Shown here: piece after piece, positions 54,060 through 63,900 of the stretch | Position numbering within the stretch: the first letter of the stretch is position 1 | Layout: the number at the start of each line of letters is the position of its first letter | Assembly (NCBI GenBank): GCA_009773185.1 | Contig: WPIF01000015.1 | Location: forward strand, 1-64,000 | Reading direction: 5' to 3' | Length of the DNA stretch: 64,000 bases | Origin: Nitrospirota bacterium | Lineage (GTDB): Bacteria; Nitrospirota; Thermodesulfovibrionia; Thermodesulfovibrionales; UBA1546 | Notes under the pieces: generated by a model | Told to the model about the DNA's origin: nothing | The model's input: only the letters and a program-made list of their open reading frames with translations | The model's database searches: none | Program-made: the position numbers and the translations under genes

Positions 54060-54841
54060 TTTTTCTTTATCTTTATATAAAGCCCTGAAAGAATTGAATT
54101 TGTATATACTACCATCCTTTTTTTGAACCACGCTGCATTGTCTTTAACTACTATTCTTTTTATGGCAAAAGGATCAGAACCGGGTTTAACAGCCCCGTGG
54201 GCTATAGTAAATAATGCTTTATATCCGGCATCCTTTGCAACTTTCACTGCAGCATTGTTATAGTCTCCGTACGGCCAGCAGAGATAGGGACACTTTTTGC
54301 CGAGTTTTTTTTCAATGGCCTGTTTGGATTCGTGGAGTTCTTCCAGCAGTTCAGTCTCTGATAACAGGCTGCATTTTTTATGGCTTTTTGTATGCGAATA
54401 AAAATCAACCAGGCCTGTAGCTGACATTTTTTTAATCAGCTCCCAGTTCAGCAATACTCTCTGTTCTTCCCCTTCTTTTATCAGCAGCTTTGATTCTTTA
54501 TGGGTTGGTGTGTGCGAAGGGACCTGTGCCGGATTTTCAGATGCCTTTTCAGTACTGCCGGTAATTATAAAGATTGAGGCATGTATCTTATATTTTTCGA
54601 TTACTGGTAAAGCATAGATATAATTATCAAGCCACCCGTCATCAAAGGTGACCACTACAGCCTTTTGTTCCGGGATCAAATCTCCATTTATGCAGGAGAG
54701 GAGTTCATCTATTGTCAGGGTCTTATATCCTGATTTATGGAGATATTCCATCTGTTTTTCAAAAACCTCAGGCGTTACAGTCACCATATCTTTTTTGTGA
54801 GGAGAGACATGATGATACATAAGCACCGGCACAGGCCTCAT
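54056..54841 (-). CDS. Polysaccharide deacetylase (CE4)
   Basis: 261 residues. NodB-domain motifs are TFDDGWLDN (motif 1, with the catalytic aspartates), YSHTKSHKKC (motif 2, HxxxH metal ligands) and CWPYGDYN (motif 3). It begins with PVPVLMYHHVSPHKKD, as in envelope-associated deacetylases. No signal peptide, so it may be cytoplasmic or held by partner proteins. It removes N-acetyl groups from a sugar in the growing glycan. ATGA overlaps on both sides. Confidence 0.85.
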   Translation of the reverse strand: MRPVPVLMYHHVSPHKKDMVTVTPEVFEKQMEYLHKSGYKTLTIDELLSCINGDLIPEQKAVVVTFDDGWLDNYIYALPVIEKYKIHASIFIITGSTEKASENPAQVPSHTPTHKESKLLIKEGEEQRVLLNWELIKKMSATGLVDFYSHTKSHKKCSLLSETELLEELHESKQAIEKKLGKKCPYLCWPYGDYNNAAVKVAKDAGYKALFTIAHGAVKPGSDPFAIKRIVVKDNAAWFKKRMVVYTNSILSGLYIKIKKK

Positions 54842-55932
54842 GCTCTTTCCCCTTCCATCAGGGAGGAATAAAGTGCATACATGCTTTTATACATTTTCTC
54901 AACAGTATAATTTTGCCGGACCATCTTTCTTCCCTCAATCCCCATTGCCTTTGCTTTCTCTTTATCCTGAAGCGCTTTGATAATGGTTTCAGCCAGTGCA
55001 GAAGGGTTATTGGGTTCTACAAGATAGCCGTTCCTGCCATTTTCTATAACTTCGCCGACACCGTCAACATTAGTCCCGATTACAGGCTTTCCCATCGCCA
55101 TAGCTTCCAGAAATGACGTGCCCAGGGCTTCCTGAAGAGTGGGCAGGACAAAAAGGTCTATGGACTTAAGTATCTCGGGGATATCGCTCCTCAGTCCCAG
55201 CATAAATATTCTGTCGGATATTCCCATGCTCTGTATCTTGTTTATAATATTTTCCTTTTGCGGCCCGTTTCCTGCAAATACAAAAACAGCCTGCGGTATT
55301 TTTTCCGCGACTAAAGGGACGGAGTCAAGGAGTATATGGTGGCCTTTCCTGTATCTCAGGATTGCAATAGTCCCTACAATGGGAATATCCTGTCCCAAGT
55401 TGAGCTCCTGCCTTAATCCGTCAACGGTTTTCTCCGGGTCAAATCTACTAAGATCTATACCGGTTGGGACAGCCAGTATTTTTTCAGGAGAGACGCCTTC
55501 TTTTATTAAATATTGCCTTACATATTCGCTTACAGTAACAACCTTGTGCGGAAGCAAGCTATAGGTTATCCGTGATGTTATCGGTAAGGCCAGATGCCGT
55601 GTCCTGACTATCCTGGGTTTTTTTCCTGAAAGCCTTCCTGCCAGGCCTGCAAGGAGACTGTCTCTTCCGCTATGGGTGCTTATCACATCAATTTTTTCAG
55701 TTTTGATAAGTTTGAGGATATATCTTATTGCTGAAAGGTCATAACTCTTTCTCATTGCGCATGTTCTGACCTCGGCCCCTTCTGCCAGGGCCTTTTTACC
55801 GAGCACGCTTTCAGGCTGGCACAGGATTATCGCCCTTGCCCCGAGTTTTTTCAGTCCAATGCATTCCTGAAGTGTCCGGTTTTCCTGTCCTCCCCAGCCT
55901 GTTGATGATTCAGTATGAAGTATGGTAAGCAT
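54838..55932 (-). CDS. GT4-like glycosyltransferase 2
   Basis: 364 residues. ILHTESSTGWGGQENRTLQE near the start, VPTGIDLSRFDPEKT, VGTIAILRYRKGHHIL, and the EX7E block EALGTSFLEAMAMGKPVIGTNV followed by GVGEVIENGRNGYLV. A typical retaining GT4 enzyme (UDP-sugar or GDP-mannose donor). Its start lies immediately after the end of the GT9 gene upstream. Confidence 0.88.
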   Translation of the reverse strand: MLTILHTESSTGWGGQENRTLQECIGLKKLGARAIILCQPESVLGKKALAEGAEVRTCAMRKSYDLSAIRYILKLIKTEKIDVISTHSGRDSLLAGLAGRLSGKKPRIVRTRHLALPITSRITYSLLPHKVVTVSEYVRQYLIKEGVSPEKILAVPTGIDLSRFDPEKTVDGLRQELNLGQDIPIVGTIAILRYRKGHHILLDSVPLVAEKIPQAVFVFAGNGPQKENIINKIQSMGISDRIFMLGLRSDIPEILKSIDLFVLPTLQEALGTSFLEAMAMGKPVIGTNVDGVGEVIENGRNGYLVEPNNPSALAETIIKALQDKEKAKAMGIEGRKMVRQNYTVEKMYKSMYALYSSLMEGERA

Positions 55933-57153
55933 TTATCTCTGCAGCTCACGCAATTTTTTTGTGAGGATATTTTTAACCTCATCCGGAGTTATCTCCTCAA
56001 GACACCTGCTTATCTTGCTTCCGTCACAGCCGTCTTGGCCGCAGGGTATGCATTCCCGTTCTTTTTGAATAACAGTATGAATGCCAAATGTTTGTATCCC
56101 GTTTCTTTTGGGGTAGGGGTTCCCTGAATTTGAAATTTGAAATTTGTCGCCCCAGGCGACTCGCTGAGGAGAGAAATTTGAAATTTTGTTGTCCCACGGC
56201 CCCCAGTGGAAGTCGCCGCTTGGCCCGAAAAGAGCGATAACAGGGGTATTTACTGCTGCGGCTATATGCATGGGAGCGGAATCTACGCCGAAGAACAGGT
56301 CCGATGCCTCTGAGATTGCAGCAAGCTGTTTTATGTTTGTCTTGCCGCACAGGTCTATTAGCTGATGGCTGATAGCTGATAGCTCTCCTCGGCGAGTCGC
56401 CTGAGGCGACTGATAGCTGACGAGAGACAATATTTTTTTGGTTTTTTCAATTTCTCTCTTATCCGGGGACGAAGTGACAATTACCTTTGTCCCCATATTG
56501 AGCAGCCAGTTTATTACATCTGCCATGTATTCATCTTTCCAGCATTTAAATAACCACCTTGATGTGGGGTGCACATGGATGACTTTGTCCTCCCTTTGCC
56601 CCACCTTGATTGCAAAAATGTTTTTCACAAAAGTTCTTGCATCTTCCGGGATAAAAATATCCACATTAAGATTTTCCGTGCCTATGCCGAATTGCCGCAC
56701 AACAGCAAGATTTTGCAGTACCATATGTTGGCTGCTGTCATTTTTTGCGAGGTGTGTATAAAAATACCGCTTTCCGGGGAAACCGTCTTTACCTGTGTCA
56801 CTTGCCAGTCTGTATTTTGCACCCGAGGCAAAAGATATTATCGCAGCCCTGTCTCCGCTTGTGAGGTCAACCGTCATATCAAAACCTTTCCCCCTTATCT
56901 TTTTTAGAAAATATAATTCTTTCAGGTATTTTTGAACCGGATTTATTTTTTTGATAGTCCTGTCGAATGCTATTACTTCATTTATGAGGGGGTTTCCTGT
57001 CAATACAGCTTCGGTGCCTGAATTTACTATGGCAGTTATATGTGCCTGCGGAAAATTTTCTCTTAATGCCCGGAATACAGGCACAGTAAGAAGAACATCG
57101 CCTATATGGCGCAATTTTATTACAAGAATTTTTTTTATGTTTTTAAAATTCAT
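55933..57153 (-). CDS. Family 9 glycosyltransferase 3, with two in-frame repeat insertions
   Basis: 406 residues, first gene of the - strand operon. GT9 hallmark blocks: ILVIKLRHIGDVLLTVPVFRAL (N-terminus), HVHPTSRWLFKCW, and FFGVDSAPMHIAAAVNTPVIALFG. The C-terminus has a cysteine cluster (CIPCGQDGCDGSKISRC) seen in some family members. Residues ~243-267 and ~322-343 do not look like GT9 sequence: they translate two copies of a 28-bp palindromic element with flanking 7-bp repeats (LSAISHQL- and KFQISN-type residues). Both insertions keep the frame and lie between the conserved blocks, so the enzyme may still work. Confidence 0.85.
   Translation of the reverse strand: MNFKNIKKILVIKLRHIGDVLLTVPVFRALRENFPQAHITAIVNSGTEAVLTGNPLINEVIAFDRTIKKINPVQKYLKELYFLKKIRGKGFDMTVDLTSGDRAAIISFASGAKYRLASDTGKDGFPGKRYFYTHLAKNDSSQHMVLQNLAVVRQFGIGTENLNVDIFIPEDARTFVKNIFAIKVGQREDKVIHVHPTSRWLFKCWKDEYMADVINWLLNMGTKVIVTSSPDKREIEKTKKILSLVSYQSPQATRRGELSAISHQLIDLCGKTNIKQLAAISEASDLFFGVDSAPMHIAAAVNTPVIALFGPSGDFHWGPWDNKISNFSPQRVAWGDKFQISNSGNPYPKRNGIQTFGIHTVIQKERECIPCGQDGCDGSKISRCLEEITPDEVKNILTKKLRELQR
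56127..56187. repeat. 28-bp palindromic element A with 7-bp tandem flanks
   Basis: The core, 56146-56173, contains the stem GTCGCC...GGCGAC and then TCGCTGAGGAGAG. It splits a TTTGAAA tandem repeat (56127-56145 on one side and 56174-56187 on the other). The core is the reverse complement of element B with two mismatches. It lies inside the GT9 gene at 55933-57153 and stays in frame. Confidence 0.75.
56361..56420. repeat. 28-bp palindromic element B with 7-bp tandem flanks
   Basis: The core, 56383-56410, contains CTCTCCTCGGCGA and GTCGCC...GGCGAC. It splits a GCTGATA tandem repeat (56361-56382 and 56411-56420). Element A, about 210 bp away, carries the same core in inverted orientation but in a different tandem repeat. 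It lies in frame inside the GT9 gene. Confidence 0.75.
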
Positions 57154-57203
57154 GGCGATTAGAAACCTGTTTTCTATAAAATTCTTTATTGCAAATGTTT
57201 TGA

Positions 57204-57232
57204 TTTACATACATTTTGTAACTCTATATAAT
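57204..57232 (+). promoter_or_regulatory. Predicted sigma70-type promoter for the cytochrome operon
   Basis: TTTACA (57204-57209) and a perfect TATAAT (57227-57232) are separated by exactly 17 bp in the 220-bp divergent gap. Transcription would start near 57239, leaving a leader of ~135 nt before the first start codon at 57374. The leader contains GGAG just upstream of that ATG. I see no riboswitch I can name in it. I could not find an equally good promoter for the divergent - strand operon. Confidence 0.6.
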
Positions 57233-57373
57233 AGAACACAATATTATAGAAATTCCAGATTATTAGCAGATAATTGATTGAAAGGTCAGAGGACATATTG
57301 CAGGTACGGTAATTGCTATTATTGAATAATGAATTATTTATTAAAATTATCGAGTGTGAGCGGAGACTGAATC

Positions 57374-60082
57374 ATGAAGAAGGTTGTATGGGGCGGTGAA
57401 ACCATGAGGGTAAAAATTATTTGTTTACCGATAGTTATAGCTCTATCCACCATAATTTTTTTAAGCCTGTCAGAATTTGCAAGTGCTGCAACTGCCCCTG
57501 TTTCAACCCCACTGGGTTATAATACGCTGCAAGGATGCGCCCCTGCGCGAATTGCCACAGATAGCAGCGGAAAGATTTATGTTACAGATGCCAATACAGA
57601 GTCCGTAAGAGTCTTTTCTAACAACGGGGTTCCGCTTTCAAACATCAGAGCGAATAAACCGCTCGGCGTTGCTGTTGATTCGTCAGGGAAGATTTTTGTA
57701 GGAAGCGTATCAGAAGGAAGCGTTTCAGTTTTCAGCAGTGAAGGCAGTTTGCTTTATAAACTCGGCGCAGGGACAGGCGAGTTCACAATGCCGAGCGATA
57801 TAGCGATTAGCTCTTCGGGGACTGTGTATGTTACAGACAGCCTACAAAATAAGGTGAAGTCATATACAACAGCAGGCGCGCCATTGTCTTCCATTGCAGG
57901 GCTTAATTTCCCGACAGGAATAGCAGTGGATGATGCAGCCGGTGAGATATATGTTTCCGACCACAGCAGTGGTACGGTAAAGATATTCGGCATGGATGGA
58001 ATTTTAAAAAGGTATATAAAAGGCGGCAGCATGTTTGGAAGCGTATTTCTGAGGCCGCAAGGCCTTGCGCTCGACAGCACAAGGGTTTATATAGTTGACG
58101 CATATAACAGCACTGTTGCGGTATATGGCAAGGACGGTATCTTCCTTAAATACATGGGGAATTATGGAGAGGGCGCAGGGCAATTCAGAACTCCGCTGGA
58201 TGTTGTCATTGACAGGAGCAACAAGGTTTTTGTTACAAACCATAATAACAGCAGGATTGAGATGATCGGCATAGACAGTTATTCACAGCTCAACATTTCC
58301 CCTAACACAATCAATTTATCTGTTTTTGAAGACGGTTCGCCGATTACACAGACCCTAAATCTGACTTCAACCGGAAATGCAGCAGGCTGGGTTGCCTCTT
58401 CTTCCAATTCATGGGCGACTGCTTCTCCGGCTGCAGGCACAACTCCTTCGGATGTTTATATTACTGTTGATCCGGCAGGTTTGAGCGCAGGCAATTACAC
58501 AGCCCAGGTGATGTTCAGCACGTCTTCGGGAACAGAATCAGTTGTCCTTGTGAATCTCGAAGTAAAACCTCAGCCAAAGGCCTTATATGTTGCGCCGACA
58601 AATATAAGTTTCAAATATCAGATGGAATCGCCGAATTATCCATCAGGCAATGTCGCAATCACATCTTCCGGCGGAAGCCTTGCGTGGACAGCTTCCTCAA
58701 ACGCAGCCTGGATAAGTCCTGACAGGGCATCAGGGATAACGCCTGATAATATAAAACTAAGTATCAATAGCGCTGTTGGTGCGCTGGGCGCCGGAAATTA
58801 TGCCGCAAACTTAATAATTGATGGAGGCAGCGCCCAGGGCAGCCCTGCAAGCGTAAACGTGAGCTTAACAGTAATCAATGCAGGCACAGTCAAAGTAACA
58901 GCGAACATTAAAGAGGCGGGCTTTGACATAATCCCGACAGGAACCGGGACAAGCTACAGCGGCACAGGCACTGAATGGAGCTATGACGAAGTAACGCCCG
59001 GAGACTACACCATAACCTTCAAGCACATAAGCGGATATATAAAACCATACACAAGGACCTTCACCGTAAAAACAGGTAAGGAGACAGTTATAGACGGCAC
59101 ATACAGAGTAAAGGCAATAGCAACCCATATAATAGCAGGCTCAGGCGGGACCAAAGGCAAGACCGTAGAAGTGCTTACACTTGACGGCAAGGTGGTAACA
59201 ACATTTGAGCCGTTCAAAGCGCCTGAAAGCATAGGGGTCGCAGCCGGAGACCTTGACGGAAGCGGCACAGACAAGATAATAGTAACAGACCACAAAAAAG
59301 ACCTTAAAGTCTATTCATTCGAAGGTCTGGAACTGGCCTCGCTCAAAATGGAGGATTGGCATAAAAACGCGACGGCGGCAGCAGCAGACATAGACAACGA
59401 TGGAAAAGCAGATCTGATAGCAGGCGTAGAAAACGACAGGCACAGCGAAAAAGAACAAAGAAGAATAATAAAACACCTTGTTTATGAAGAAGGAAAGCTT
59501 ATAGACAAAGGCGAAATCTATGCAGAAGACAAAGAAGACGAATTTACAATAGCCCTTGGAGACATAAACGGAGACGGCAAGCAAGAACTCATAATAGCGG
59601 ACGAGGATGATATAAGGGCCTTTGAAATAAACCTTGAAGCGCAGGACAAACTCAAAGAGATATGGAAAGTCGAGGCAAAAGGCATATACGAAGACACGCC
59701 TGAGATAGCAACAGGCGATATTAATGATGACGGGATATACGAGATAGCCCTCGGCATCGAGACAGAGGACAAAGAAGGTGAAAATGATAAAAAAGGCAAA
59801 GAAGACGAAACCGGTATAATAAAGATACTTAAAGGCAACGGGGAAGACTACAAGCTCCGGATAGAGCCATACAATGACCTTGGATACGAAGGCGCGCCTT
59901 CAGTTGCGCTTGGAGACCTCGACAAAGACGGCTTAGATGAGATATTGGCAGGGGCAGGCAAAGATGAGAAGAACGAAGGCTTGATAAGGACATATGAAAG
60001 CGACGGCTCATTCACGAACACAACGATAAAGACAGGCCTGAGCAAGTTTGGCGTAAACATAGCCGTTGGAAGGTTCAAATAA
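57374..60082 (+). CDS. Secreted NHL / BACON / FG-GAP repeat protein
   Basis: 902 residues. A signal peptide ends at about residue 38 (SLSEFASA); an alternative start at 57404 gives a more standard 28-residue leader. Regions in order: NHL-type beta-propeller repeats (~55-300), two BACON-like Ig domains (~305-400 and ~405-500), a PEGA/carboxypeptidase-regulatory-like domain (~503-578), and FG-GAP/VCBS repeats (~585-900) with calcium-type loops (DLDGSGTD, DIDNDGKAD, DINGDGKQE, DINDDGIYE, DLDKDGLDE). It probably sits outside the cell or at its surface as a scaffold or adhesion protein. The next gene starts within its stop codon, tying it to the cytochromes. Confidence 0.8.
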   Translation: MKKVVWGGETMRVKIICLPIVIALSTIIFLSLSEFASAATAPVSTPLGYNTLQGCAPARIATDSSGKIYVTDANTESVRVFSNNGVPLSNIRANKPLGVAVDSSGKIFVGSVSEGSVSVFSSEGSLLYKLGAGTGEFTMPSDIAISSSGTVYVTDSLQNKVKSYTTAGAPLSSIAGLNFPTGIAVDDAAGEIYVSDHSSGTVKIFGMDGILKRYIKGGSMFGSVFLRPQGLALDSTRVYIVDAYNSTVAVYGKDGIFLKYMGNYGEGAGQFRTPLDVVIDRSNKVFVTNHNNSRIEMIGIDSYSQLNISPNTINLSVFEDGSPITQTLNLTSTGNAAGWVASSSNSWATASPAAGTTPSDVYITVDPAGLSAGNYTAQVMFSTSSGTESVVLVNLEVKPQPKALYVAPTNISFKYQMESPNYPSGNVAITSSGGSLAWTASSNAAWISPDRASGITPDNIKLSINSAVGALGAGNYAANLIIDGGSAQGSPASVNVSLTVINAGTVKVTANIKEAGFDIIPTGTGTSYSGTGTEWSYDEVTPGDYTITFKHISGYIKPYTRTFTVKTGKETVIDGTYRVKAIATHIIAGSGGTKGKTVEVLTLDGKVVTTFEPFKAPESIGVAAGDLDGSGTDKIIVTDHKKDLKVYSFEGLELASLKMEDWHKNATAAAADIDNDGKADLIAGVENDRHSEKEQRRIIKHLVYEEGKLIDKGEIYAEDKEDEFTIALGDINGDGKQELIIADEDDIRAFEINLEAQDKLKEIWKVEAKGIYEDTPEIATGDINDDGIYEIALGIETEDKEGENDKKGKEDETGIIKILKGNGEDYKLRIEPYNDLGYEGAPSVALGDLDKDGLDEILAGAGKDEKNEGLIRTYESDGSFTNTTIKTGLSKFGVNIAVGRFK

Positions 60083-60945
60083 TGGGCGGGACAATATTTA
60101 TGAAACGTTTGTTGATTGCAAGTCTTATATTACTTCTTGCATTTGGAATAACTCTTTATATAAAGGATCAAACCATTGCAGCAGACGCTCCCCACACAAC
60201 AACACAGAGTGTCTTCTGTAATAGCTGTCATTCAGTTCACAGGGCATGGGGCACAGGTCTTACAAAGAGCGCAACAAATGCAAATCTTTGTCTTAGTTGC
60301 CATGCGATTTCAGGAATTGCAAGCACAAAGCGGTTAGACGCAACAATGCTGGCCACGCCGGGCATATCAGGCACATCTCACAGATGGGATACCGCGATGC
60401 CTACTGCGCCTACAACTCCAACCAGCCAATATGGCTTAAAGGCAGCATCTGAGCTTCCAACCGGAGCTCTTAAAAGCAGACTGGGCGCCTATAACAATGT
60501 AATTACATGTTCTGTATGCCACAATCAGCATGGCCAGGCAAGCACGCCGTGGGATCCATATGCTCCGGCGTCAGGCAACGGCAGGCATTTTCAGCGTACA
60601 AGCAATGAGTTAAACCAGATGTGCGAAGAATGCCATGCATACAGGAAGGCGGCGACTTCAGGAACGGATGTAAGGACCTACGATGAGACTAAAAAGAGCC
60701 ATCCGGTTGTGAAGAACCTCACCAGCGATGTCAATGCAAACCAATTTGTCGGCGCAGCGCCGCTTGAAAGCGCGCTCTGGAATTATAGTCCGCAAACTAC
60801 TGCTCCAAGATACCACGAGGGTGGAGGCGGGGACACAAATAAAACCAATAATATAGTGCTTGATTCTTCAAGCAAGGTGAGGTGCCTGTCGTGTCATGGC
60901 ATTCATTATACTGATTCGAGTTCAGGGACTGTTGATGGACCATAA
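60082..60945 (+). CDS. Five-haem c-type cytochrome (doubled CXXCH type)
   Basis: 287 residues; the ATG at 60100 would give the more usual signal peptide (MKRLLIASLILLLAFG). Five CXXCH haem sites: CNSCH (46-50), CLSCH (70-74), CSVCH (142-146), CEECH (180-184) and CLSCH (267-271). CNSCHSVH and CSVCHNQH resemble the doubled CXXCH domain. It is exported to the periplasm or beyond. Its first ATG overlaps the stop of the NHL gene. It is followed 5 bp later by a much larger cytochrome. Confidence 0.88.
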   Translation: MGGTIFMKRLLIASLILLLAFGITLYIKDQTIAADAPHTTTQSVFCNSCHSVHRAWGTGLTKSATNANLCLSCHAISGIASTKRLDATMLATPGISGTSHRWDTAMPTAPTTPTSQYGLKAASELPTGALKSRLGAYNNVITCSVCHNQHGQASTPWDPYAPASGNGRHFQRTSNELNQMCEECHAYRKAATSGTDVRTYDETKKSHPVVKNLTSDVNANQFVGAAPLESALWNYSPQTTAPRYHEGGGGDTNKTNNIVLDSSSKVRCLSCHGIHYTDSSSGTVDGP

Positions 60946-60950
60946 ATAAT

Positions 60951-63900
60951 ATGGAGATTTTAAGATATTTTCTAAATATGGCATATAAAATTATGAGACA
61001 TATTTATAAGAAAAGTTCACGATTCACGGGAAAAATGGGAAGTGTCCCTATTTTTGCAATTTTTATTTTTGCCTGTGCGGTTCTCATAATGGGCCCGGCG
61101 GTCGGACAGGCGGATGCTGTATGCACAAGGGTTAACCCGACAGTTTCGATTTTCCCGAGCGTCCAGAATGTTCTGGCTGGAAACGCTGTGACTTATACTG
61201 TGAGTGTAATCAATAATGACAGCGGCGACACCTGTGGTTCGACAACCTTTACTCTCAGCAAGACAGATGCTCCTGTCACACCCAATGCAAACTTCACTGC
61301 AGCGTTGTCGCCTCTTTCGATAACTCTTAACGTGGGCGCTTCAGGCAAAGTTACGCTCACCCATACAGCAGCAGCCGGCGCAAGCATTGGAGCTACACAA
61401 CAGAGCTATGTTACGAGCGCGGCAGATGCGAACCACGCGGCAGTTAATAGCAGTACAGTTACAACCACTGTTATTGCAACATCAGGAGACGGTTATCTTC
61501 TCAAGAGAGGCAAGGAAGAGACATGTCATGGCTGCCACAAGACCAATAAGAACATGCCATCCCCCGGAGAGACCGGCTATGTCCAGGCGAACTGGGACAA
61601 TGCCATTAAGACGCACAGCGCTGAAATACTCGGTACATGTTCTAATACAACCTATAAAACCCGTACAGCGTGTTCGGCTAACGGTGGCACATGGACGCCC
61701 GGAAAATGGAATGCCTCGGGCGGGTGGGGTATTGCAGGCGGGAGATACGGCGAATTTGTCTGCACAACATGCCACACAGGCCATAGCACAACAAATATAT
61801 ATCTGATAAAAGAGACGATAACAACTCCTGATGGCTCTAATTTTGGGGGCAGCGTCACAAGCAGCGTTACAGTTAATTTCAGAGTTAAATCAGGGACTCC
61901 TGCCGTTCCGGGACCTCAAACAGCCGGTATTATGGGTGACGACTCTGTTACACATGCTGCATCGGCTTTTATATGCGAAGTCTGCCATACTTTTGATGGA
62001 GCTCAGACAACAGGCGTAAATAAGCACGCTTACACCATGACTTCGATAACTTCTCATTATAATGGGCAGGAATGTAATACATGTCATTCTCATAGCGGAG
62101 GATTTAAGGCGAGTTGTAATTCATGCCACGGCAACCCGCCGATATCGGCAGTCATTGGAGGTCCGTCAGGTCTTGCAACTCCGGCCACAGGCGCGACAAG
62201 TCCGTTAAGCCCCGGTGCTCATAACACACATGTAACCACAAGAGGCATGACATGTAATGTATGTCATACAGGCAATACAATGCCTACGGTAAGCAATACC
62301 ATTCAGATGGGTTTTGTTACTAACTCAACTACCTATCCCACTGTGTGGAGTAGTTCAACATCAGCGACAACAGGTGCGTTTGACGGCCATACGCCATTAA
62401 ATGCACCTTATACAGGATTTGTATCGAGCAGCATAGGGACAAATGTCACCACAAGCGGAAGCTATGCAAATACATGTTCCACTTTATACTGCCATGGCTC
62501 AACACTCACTGCCGGCACATTAACGAGTCCTTCATGGGTCGGCGGCTCATCTCAGGCTGCATGCGGCACGTGTCACGGAGGCGCAGGATATACTGTCGCA
62601 GCAACAACTCCTCCGACAACAGGAAAGCATATAACACATGCCGCTACAACAACCGGCAATCTTGGTCTGGCGTGCAACAAATGTCATAACTCCCCCTCCC
62701 CAAGCATGACGCATGTCAATGGCGTTGTTTCCTGGTCGTTGGATACAGCAGACTCAAGAATTGGAGCTTCTGCTACTTACAACGGCGCAGCAAGCGGCGG
62801 TTCAACTACACAGCTTGCGCCAACACCGTATGAAAGTTGCGCAACTCTCTATTGCCATTCAAACGGCAAGGTAGGCACCTCAGTAGGCGCATACACAACA
62901 CCGGTCTGGGATGGGGCGGATATAGGCTGTAACGGATGCCACGGGACATTAAATACAGCAGGCACCCCTGACTATGCAAACGAAGGAGCAGGCACAGTAG
63001 GAGCCAACAGCCACAGCAAACATACAGTGGCAGGGACAAGCACATGCGTATACTGCCACACAAATACAACAACAACAGGCACGACCATAACAGGCACAGT
63101 GCATATAGACAATACAAGAAACGTATTGGAAGGCGGCGGGAAGAGTTTCACATATACGCCACAGACCTGCACTAACATCAGCTGTCACGGCGGTTTCGGC
63201 ACTGCAGCCACATGGGGCGGCGCAGCTCTAACCTGCACAAGCTGTCATGGAAGGACTACGGCAGGAGGCGGCGATCTGGATGACTTTGCGGCAGGCGGCA
63301 ACATGGCCAAGGTTGACACAGATGAATGGGCTGCGCTGGGTCATGGCAGGCCGAATGCAAGCGGTAACTATCCCGGCACGAATCCCAATCCTCCGGCTAA
63401 CTTTGCCGGTTTGGCAGGCTCCGGGCAGGATCCATGCCTCTGGTGCCATGACGGGATTTCGGCGGATCACGGCAACTACACTACGAACCCATACAGGCTG
63501 AGGAACAATAATGCGCTCGGAAACGGCTGGAATGATGCATGTTTGTATTGCCATGACACGAACCAGACCACGGCGAGTTATAAGGCTGTGGCTACATTTA
63601 CCACCGGAATAAATCTTGCCAATGTCAAAAAGATAGATAAGTGGCATTATGGTTCAAACCACAGCGCAACAAGAAACGGCGGACAATTCTGCTGGGACTG
63701 CCATGACCCGCATGGTGACGGGACGACAGGTCCGATAAAGATGATACAGAAATACCCGACAAAGACGAATACGAACGCGACTTACGGCGTTCCGAGCGGA
63801 GCCAATGACATTGATGAAGCAGTGGCTATTGTCTTTACGAACAACAACTTAGCCACGGGCGCAAACGGCTTTGCCATGACAGCAGGCACCTTCAGGCAAG

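Noticed and set aside
56340-56425. CRISPR-like repeat array
   Set aside because: The repeats are 7-bp tandem units around a single palindromic element, with no spacers and no cas genes.
62806-63188. Cysteine-rich frames on the - strand inside the cytochrome gene
   Set aside because: They are antisense images of the low-complexity, CXXCH-rich coding sequence; the + strand frame is continuous with clear haem motifs.
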